From: Clostridia bacterium
GTDB taxonomy: Bacteria > Bacillota_A > Clostridia > Oscillospirales > CAG-272
Length of the DNA: 21,992 bases
Direction: 5' to 3'
Assembly (NCBI GenBank): GCA_017407725.1
Contig: JAFQWB010000012.1
Span: forward strand, 1-21,992
Part shown: piece by piece, positions 17,640-21,992 of the stretch
Position numbering within the stretch: the stretch's first letter is position 1
Layout of the letters: each line of letters begins with the position of its first letter
Notes under the pieces: model-generated
Database searches by the model: none
Told to the model about the DNA's origin: nothing
The model's input: only the letters and a program-made list of their open reading frames with translations
Made by a program: the position numbers and the translations under genes

Positions 17640-18710
17640 TCATATCTGTCTGTATACACCGTTTTCGGCGTATATCAAGTTTATTCCTTCTTTTTTTTCC
17701 TGCTCCTCGCAGGTCGTGATTATTACCTGTTTTCCCGAAAGTCCTCCGAGCAGGTATTCTTTTCTTTTATTATCAAGCTCCGAAAGAACGTCGTCAAAGA
17801 GAAAAACGGGATAATCTCCGCTTTCATTTTTCGATATCTCACCCTCGGCAAGCTTCATTGCAAGAGATATGCTTCTCTGCTGACCCTGCGATGCAAAGCT
17901 TCTTGCATCCGCTCCGTTAAGATCAATATCTATATCATCCTTATGAACTCCGAAAAGAGTAGTTCCCATTCTTATCTCTCTGTCGGTATTTTCGGTAAGC
18001 ATCTTAAGAAAATCGCTTTTCTCTCTTGCCTTTTTATAGACAAAGGAGATCTTTTCCCTTCCTCCCGTCATATCCGAAAAGATGTCCTTTACGACCTTGT
18101 CAACTCTTTCGGTATACTCGCTTCTTTTATAGGATATAAGCGAAGCCTCCTCAGCCATTTTTTCAGACCAAACAGAGAGAGTATCTGATATTTCTTCTCC
18201 CCTCTGTCCTTCTGCAAGCAACTTATTTCTCTGTGCGAGTATTTTATTGTATCTCTGAAGCGCTTCAAGATAAGCTTTGTCTATCTGACTTATCGCCGAG
18301 TCAAGAAAGGCTCTTCTTTTCTGCGGTCCTTCCTTTACTATGGAAAGATGCTCCGGCGTAAAGATAACAGCTCTGAAATCTCCGACGATCTCACTCATTC
18401 TCTTTACGCTGTATCCGTTTTTCTCGCAGTATTTTTTTCCTTTTTCGTTAAAGAAGAGCTTTATTTTATTGCTTCTTCTTTTGTCTTCATAGCCTATCTC
18501 GACGAAGGCGTCGCTCTTTCCAAAGGATATATATTCCTTTTCGTGAACCGTTCTGTGGCTTCTTCCCTGCGCGCAGAGATATATCCCCTCTATCGCATTC
18601 GTCTTGCCCTGAGCGTTGTTTCCGTATATGATATTTATACCCTCGGAAAAGCTTATTCTCTGTGCTTCTATGTTTCTGAAATTACTGTACAGAGCGTATC
18701 TGCATATCAT
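17640..18710 (-). CDS. recF: DNA replication and repair protein RecF
   Basis: RecF is an SMC-like ATPase that helps load RecA at gaps. The 356-residue protein is the normal length and has Walker A GNNAQGKT (residues 30-37), the signature SQGQQRSISLAMKLAE and Walker B VFLFDDVLSELD. The start YALYSNFRNIEA matches the family's NFRNY region. The ATG at 18710 follows the dnaN stop by 21 bases and has only a weak, distant AAGG. In Bacillus subtilis a small S4-domain gene (yaaA/rlbA) separates dnaN and recF, and remB follows recF; here both are absent from those places. Confidence 0.95.
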   Translation of the reverse strand: MICRYALYSNFRNIEAQRISFSEGINIIYGNNAQGKTNAIEGIYLCAQGRSHRTVHEKEYISFGKSDAFVEIGYEDKRRSNKIKLFFNEKGKKYCEKNGYSVKRMSEIVGDFRAVIFTPEHLSIVKEGPQKRRAFLDSAISQIDKAYLEALQRYNKILAQRNKLLAEGQRGEEISDTLSVWSEKMAEEASLISYKRSEYTERVDKVVKDIFSDMTGGREKISFVYKKAREKSDFLKMLTENTDREIRMGTTLFGVHKDDIDIDLNGADARSFASQGQQRSISLAMKLAEGEISKNESGDYPVFLFDDVLSELDNKRKEYLLGGLSGKQVIITTCEEQEKKEGINLIYAENGVYRQI

Positions 18711-18731
18711 AGCTTAATCAGTTCTGCCTTA

Positions 18732-19883
18732 TCAGTTTATTCTTAAAGGACATACCATATAAAGGAACTCTGAATCTCTTTCCTCTTCTCCGTAAGGAAG
18801 AATTATTATGCTGAGAAGAGAGCTTGTCATCTTAATGAGCACCTTTTCACCCTCTGCGCTCTTGAGCGCATCAAGAAGGTATCTGCAGTTGAATCCGATA
18901 AGAATATCTTCTCCCTCTTTTTCTACTCTGAATTCATCGTAAACGCTTCCAGATGCGCTTGTAGAGGATACCTTAAGAGTATCTCCGCTAAATTCGCACT
19001 TAACGTGATTTCTTACGGCGCCTACTATTCTTTCCTCGGAAATTAACGATGCTCTTTCAAGGCTTGAAATGAATGCCGCTCTGTCAACGACCGCGCTTAT
19101 CTTCTGTTCCTTGGGTATTACTCTCGTATAATCGATGTACTCACCCTCGGTAAGTCTTGAAAAGAATATCTTTTCTTCTATTCTGAATATAACGTGCTTT
19201 CTTCCGAGATGGATGGTAAGAGGCTTTTCCGAATCCTCAAGAAGTCTTGTAAGCTGAGCAAGTGTTCTTCCGGGAACGATAAATCTCATATCAAGCTCCT
19301 TGTCAGAGCTTCTTGTCTTATTTTCTATACTACACTTTACTTCTCTTATAGCAAGTCTGTTTCCGTCGCACGATACGATCTTTATCTTTTCTCCGTCAAC
19401 CTCGAAAAGAGCGCCGCAAAGAGTAGGTCTCTGATCTGTAACTGCAATTGCGAAGAAGATCTCTCCTATCATCTTCTTAATGACAGATGATTTTACCGAG
19501 AAGCCCTCGTCACCGTCAAGGTTTGGAAGGTTCGGGAAGCTCGATCCCTCAAGTACGGGAAGAGTGAACTGGGCGTTTCCGCTTGTAATTGTAGCAATAT
19601 TCTTATCGTCAATGTTAATGGTGACCGTAAATCCGGGAAGGAACTTGATTATCTTTGAAAGCTTCTGAGCCTCGATAAGATAATTTCCGCCCTTTTCGCA
19701 GGTACAGTCTATTTCTGTTAAAAATCCCTTGTTAAGGTCAAAGGTAGTAATGAGGCATTTTCCGTTTTCTTCACACTTGAATCTGATTCTTTCAAGTGCA
19801 GGATAAGTATTTTTTTCGGATACCGCGCAGAGCGAATCCGATACTGCCTTTTCAAGTACGTCTTTATCAAAGGTTATCTTCAT
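18732..19883 (-). CDS. dnaN: DNA polymerase III sliding clamp (beta subunit)
   Basis: DnaN forms the ring that tethers DNA polymerase to the template. The 383-residue protein has the three repeated clamp domains (about residues 1-125, 130-250 and 255-383). Recognisable parts are LSKIIKFLPG, RPTLCGALFEVDG and CDGNRLAIRE in the middle domain, RFIVPGRTLAQLTRLL, and a C-terminal MVCPLRIN in place of the usual MPMRL. AAAAGGA lies nine bases before the ATG. It is the first gene left of the origin gap and is transcribed away from it. Confidence 0.96.
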   Translation of the reverse strand: MKITFDKDVLEKAVSDSLCAVSEKNTYPALERIRFKCEENGKCLITTFDLNKGFLTEIDCTCEKGGNYLIEAQKLSKIIKFLPGFTVTINIDDKNIATITSGNAQFTLPVLEGSSFPNLPNLDGDEGFSVKSSVIKKMIGEIFFAIAVTDQRPTLCGALFEVDGEKIKIVSCDGNRLAIREVKCSIENKTRSSDKELDMRFIVPGRTLAQLTRLLEDSEKPLTIHLGRKHVIFRIEEKIFFSRLTEGEYIDYTRVIPKEQKISAVVDRAAFISSLERASLISEERIVGAVRNHVKCEFSGDTLKVSSTSASGSVYDEFRVEKEGEDILIGFNCRYLLDALKSAEGEKVLIKMTSSLLSIIILPYGEEERDSEFLYMVCPLRIN

Positions 19884-19970
19884 AGCATTTTTTCCTTTTC
19901 AGATATTTCTTCACATCGCTTTTCTCTTTTAAGTATCGCGTGCGATATAAAGATAAGATATATTATATAA

Positions 19971-19992
19971 TAGGTAGCAGTAGAAGTAGTAG
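19971..19992 (-). promoter_or_regulatory. DnaA-trio array at the origin
   Basis: The plus strand reads TAG, one G, then TAG CAG TAG AAG TAG TAG without a break. The minus strand therefore has CTA CTA CTT CTA CTG CTA directly after two DnaA boxes and a CC pair, and before an AT-rich run. This matches the trinucleotide element that DnaA filaments use to melt the origin. Confidence 0.75.
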
Positions 19993-19995
19993 TGG

Positions 19996-20013
19996 TGTTG
20001 AAAATGTGGAAAA
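19996..20013 (-). promoter_or_regulatory. Two adjoining DnaA boxes next to the trios
   Basis: On the minus strand TTTTCCACA (20013-20005, one mismatch to TTATCCACA) is followed at once by TTTTCAACA (20004-19996, two mismatches), both pointing toward the trios. TTTTCAACA recurs at 20215-20207 and at 20258-20250, the last inside the end of remB. Confidence 0.7.
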
Positions 20014-20080
20014 CTCATTTTTCTTTTGAAGCACAACGAAAAAACGATGTTAGACTCTTCATTTTTCATGTTGGCGGGCG

Positions 20081-20089
20081 TGTGGATTT
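20081..20089 (-). promoter_or_regulatory. Candidate DnaA box
   Basis: The minus strand reads AAATCCACA, with the invariant-like TCCACA half intact and two mismatches at the first bases of TTATCCACA. Confidence 0.45.
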
Positions 20090-20168
20090 CTGTTATAAGA
20101 ATCTTGAAAACTTTTTTTGAGTTATCAAAACTTATCTTAAAATTGCTTCATTTTTGATGAAGGCTTAT

Positions 20169-20177
20169 TTTTCCACT
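20169..20177 (+). promoter_or_regulatory. Candidate DnaA box, opposite orientation
   Basis: The plus strand reads TTTTCCACT, two mismatches to TTATCCACA. It is the only box-like site in the gap that points the other way. Confidence 0.4.
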
Positions 20178-20235
20178 TTAAAAACCATATCATACCAACA
20201 TGAAAATGTTGAAAAGAAGAAGTAATTCAACAGTT

Positions 20236-20511
20236 TTATGTTAATTCATTGTTGAAAAGATTTATAAGATCTCTTGCTTCAAGTCTTTGGTGAAGAGTTT
20301 TCGATGAGAATCCCGAAAGGTAAACGAAGTCTTCTGTCACAATTATCGATCTCGGTATATCTCTTGAAACCGATATGAGAATTCCCTTTTTCTCGGCTGA
20401 TCTTAAAAACTCTCTCGTCGTATATTCCTCTGTAGTAGAGTCGAGATCGAATATTCCGATTATCTCGTCGGGGTTTGATAAAAAGGGATATTTATTCTGT
20501 CCGCTTTTCAT
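20236..20511 (-). CDS. remB: RemB/YaaB-like protein (DUF370 superfamily)
   Basis: The 91-residue protein matches the B. subtilis RemB pattern: IIGIFDLDS (residues about 17-25), a short helix REFLRSAEKKG, then PRSIIVTEDFVYLSGFSSKTLHQR. Its relative RemA is a DNA-binding regulator of biofilm matrix and osmoprotection genes that forms ring-like oligomers; RemB is linked genetically to the same process, and its biochemistry is less clear. Here the ATG overlaps the dnaA stop (ATGA), so the two are made from one transcript. In B. subtilis remB lies after recF, so its position between dnaA and the origin is different. A DnaA-box-like site (20250-20258) lies inside its last codons. The family call rests on the short conserved core. 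Confidence 0.75.
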   Translation of the reverse strand: MKSGQNKYPFLSNPDEIIGIFDLDSTTEEYTTREFLRSAEKKGILISVSRDIPRSIIVTEDFVYLSGFSSKTLHQRLEARDLINLFNNELT

Positions 20512-21914
20512 TCGTTTATCTCTTTTATGAGATTTGATATCTCCATTTCAAAGAAGGGATTCTTTGCCTTTTCCGTTTCGATAGCCTTTATGGATGAAAG
20601 AATGGTAGTATGGTCTCTGTCAAAGGTCTGAGCTATCTGAACAAGAGTCAGCTCTGTAAGCTGTCTTATTATGTAGATGCTTATGTTTCTTGCGTTGGCG
20701 ATCTCCTTGACTCTCTTTCTTCCGTAAATATCGGCTTCGGTGATTCCGTACTTCTTTGATATCTTTGATACTATCTTCTTCGCCGTGATTGCGGGCGGCT
20801 CGCTCGGAGTTATGTACGCTCCTATGCAAAGACGTGCCATTTCTATCGTCACGGGATCTCCGTTAAGGAAGGACATAGCACAGATTCTCTTTATAGAGCC
20901 CTCAAGCTGTCTTATGTTGCTCTTTAAGTTCTCTGCAATGTACTTGCACACCTCGTCCGAAAGGGTAAGACCTATCATCTTTGCCTTGTTTCTTATAATA
21001 GCAATTCGAAGCTCAAAATCTGGCGGCTGAATATCTGCTATTATTCCCCACTCGAATCTTGTCTTGAGTCTGTCCTCAAGAGTCTTAATCTCCCCGGGCG
21101 GAAGGTCGGAGGTAACGATTATCTGCTTGTTCTTCTCGTAAAGAGCATTGAAGGTGTGGAAGAACTCCTCCTGAGTTGAATCCTTTCCCGCAATGAACTG
21201 TATGTCGTCCATGAGAAGAACGTCTGCCTTTCTGTATTTGGCTCTGAACTGCTCCTGTGTTTTGTGAGCAATACTGTCAATAAGCTCGTTTGTGAAATCC
21301 TCGCCCTTGACGTAGAGCATATTTACGTTGGGGTTTCTTCTTGCCATCTCATTCATTATGGCGTTGAGAAGGTGGGTCTTTCCGAGACCCGACGCGCCAT
21401 AGATGAAAAGAGGATTGTAGCCGTATGCGTGATCCTCTGACGAGTTCTGATCGTTTGCGGGATTCTTTGCTACCGCAATGCACGCGGCGTGAGCAAACTT
21501 GTTTGATCCGCCTACAATGAAGTTGTCAAAGGTGTATTCGGGTGAAAAGGGAGCGTCGCTCTTCTTTTCTTCTTTTTCCTTAGGCTCTTCTTCTTTCTTT
21601 TCGTCGTCCTTTACAAAGAAGGGGTGAGGGTTCTGCGCATTCTTCTCTTCCTCCTCTTCATCGGGTGAGACGTATTTTATGTCAAGTGAAAAACCGAGTA
21701 TTTTTTCGAATGCTGCTTTTAATTCACCGTCATATCTTTTTTCGATTATGCCTTTTTTGAGACTGTTTGGAACGTTTATTACCGCTTCTGTATCTGAAAT
21801 TGATAAAAGCTCTGCATTTCCGAACCACAGATCGATCGCGACCGATGAGATCTTATGTGAAAGATCGTCGAGAATGGCTTCCCATATCTTGCCGTACTGC
21901 TCCAATTCTATCAT
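20508..21914 (-). CDS. dnaA: Chromosomal replication initiator DnaA
   Basis: DnaA binds oriC boxes and forms the ATP filament that melts the origin. The 468-residue protein has domain I (residues 1-82), a Glu/Lys-rich domain II linker (about 84-122), the AAA+ domain III with Walker A GASGLGKT (173-180) and Walker B DVLLMDDIQF (231-240), and the DNA-binding domain IV with RDHTT (433-437). The recognition motif is unchanged, which agrees with near-consensus boxes in the gap. The ATG at 21914 has AGGGAAAGG directly upstream, and a promoter lies about 25 bases before it. It is followed, with a four-base overlap, by the remB-like gene. Confidence 0.98.
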   Translation of the reverse strand: MIELEQYGKIWEAILDDLSHKISSVAIDLWFGNAELLSISDTEAVINVPNSLKKGIIEKRYDGELKAAFEKILGFSLDIKYVSPDEEEEEKNAQNPHPFFVKDDEKKEEEPKEKEEKKSDAPFSPEYTFDNFIVGGSNKFAHAACIAVAKNPANDQNSSEDHAYGYNPLFIYGASGLGKTHLLNAIMNEMARRNPNVNMLYVKGEDFTNELIDSIAHKTQEQFRAKYRKADVLLMDDIQFIAGKDSTQEEFFHTFNALYEKNKQIIVTSDLPPGEIKTLEDRLKTRFEWGIIADIQPPDFELRIAIIRNKAKMIGLTLSDEVCKYIAENLKSNIRQLEGSIKRICAMSFLNGDPVTIEMARLCIGAYITPSEPPAITAKKIVSKISKKYGITEADIYGRKRVKEIANARNISIYIIRQLTELTLVQIAQTFDRDHTTILSSIKAIETEKAKNPFFEMEISNLIKEINE

Positions 21915-21936
21915 CCTTTCCCTGTTTTTTTACGTA

Positions 21937-21965
21937 TTTATCAAATCGGAAAATTCCGTGTTCAA
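21937..21965 (-). promoter_or_regulatory. Candidate dnaA promoter
   Basis: On the minus strand TTGAAC (21965-21960) and GATAAA (21942-21937) are 17 bases apart. The spacer contains the inverted repeat CGGAA/TTCCG (21947-21958), a possible operator. The match is moderate, and the window ends 27 bases further on, so a better promoter upstream cannot be excluded. Confidence 0.45.
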
Positions 21966-21992
21966 AATTTCCGCTAATAAACTAAATAATTA

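Larger units (their letters stand above)
19884..20235. other. oriC: intergenic unwinding region between remB/dnaA and dnaN
   Basis: This is the largest gene-free stretch in the right part of the window and very AT-rich. Read on the minus strand it has, in order: scattered DnaA-box-like sites, two boxes end to end (20013-19996), a CC pair, a row of CTA-type triplets, then TATTATATAATATA. This is the order box, GC, DnaA-trio, AT-rich of the bacterial basal unwinding system. A 12-bp inverted repeat (TTTTCATGTTGG 20063-20074, CCAACATGAAAA 20195-20206) brackets the middle. Hairpins at 20146-20162 (a weak terminator candidate for dnaA-remB), 20196-20211 and 19934-19947 (TATCGC/GCGATA) also lie here. 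The dnaN promoter should also be here, but I could not identify it with confidence. Confidence 0.8.

Overview
The window reads as the replication-origin region of a Bacillota (Clostridia-type) chromosome of moderate GC content, probably an uncultured gut Oscillospirales or a related order. The evidence is the order dnaA, origin, dnaN, recF, gyrB, gyrA; a remB/YaaB homologue, a family first known in Bacillus; purine-rich Shine-Dalgarno sites with several TTG or GTG starts; a ThiI without a rhodanese domain; and an NrdR. The taxonomic guess below phylum is inference from gene content only.

Layout, right to left along the minus strand. dnaA and a small remB-like gene (overlapping by ATGA) lie at the right end. 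Next is a 352-bp AT-rich gap that carries the unwinding part of oriC: DnaA boxes, a row of DnaA-trio triplets and an AT-rich tract, in the same order as in Bacillus subtilis. From dnaN leftward, every gene to position 2479 is on the minus strand, co-oriented with the left-moving fork, with small gaps or overlaps: dnaN, recF, gyrB, gyrA, a lipoprotein gene, recA, recX, rimO, pgsA, holA, a Toprim/RNase M5-like gene, a GtrA-family membrane protein gene, nrdR, cysS, a protein with two SCP2-like halves, and a class III aminotransferase. No clear terminator interrupts this run of about 17 kb. It combines replication initiation and elongation (DnaA, DnaN, HolA), topology (GyrA, GyrB), recombination repair (RecF, RecA, RecX), phospholipid synthesis (PgsA), translation (RimO, CysS) and dNTP regulation (NrdR).

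Left of 2479 the layout changes. thiI is on the plus strand and converges with the aminotransferase on a strong bidirectional hairpin terminator. thiI diverges from a PPP-family phosphatase gene, with two good non-overlapping sigma-A-type promoters between them. Positions 1-320 hold no gene. They carry a chain of short hairpins separated by ACATCA words, which looks like an interspersed repeat cluster, and then the phosphatase gene's terminator.

The points most worth a second look are: an 18-bp palindrome present in two intergenic sites with unrelated but also palindromic flanks, plus a same-half-site version inside nrdR; a GyrB with Asn where type II topoisomerases usually have the Asp of EGDSAGG, the position of a known quinolone-resistance change; the origin architecture with remB placed between dnaA and the origin; and the hairpin-module repeats at the left edge. 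No phage, transposase, CRISPR array, rRNA or tRNA gene was recognised.
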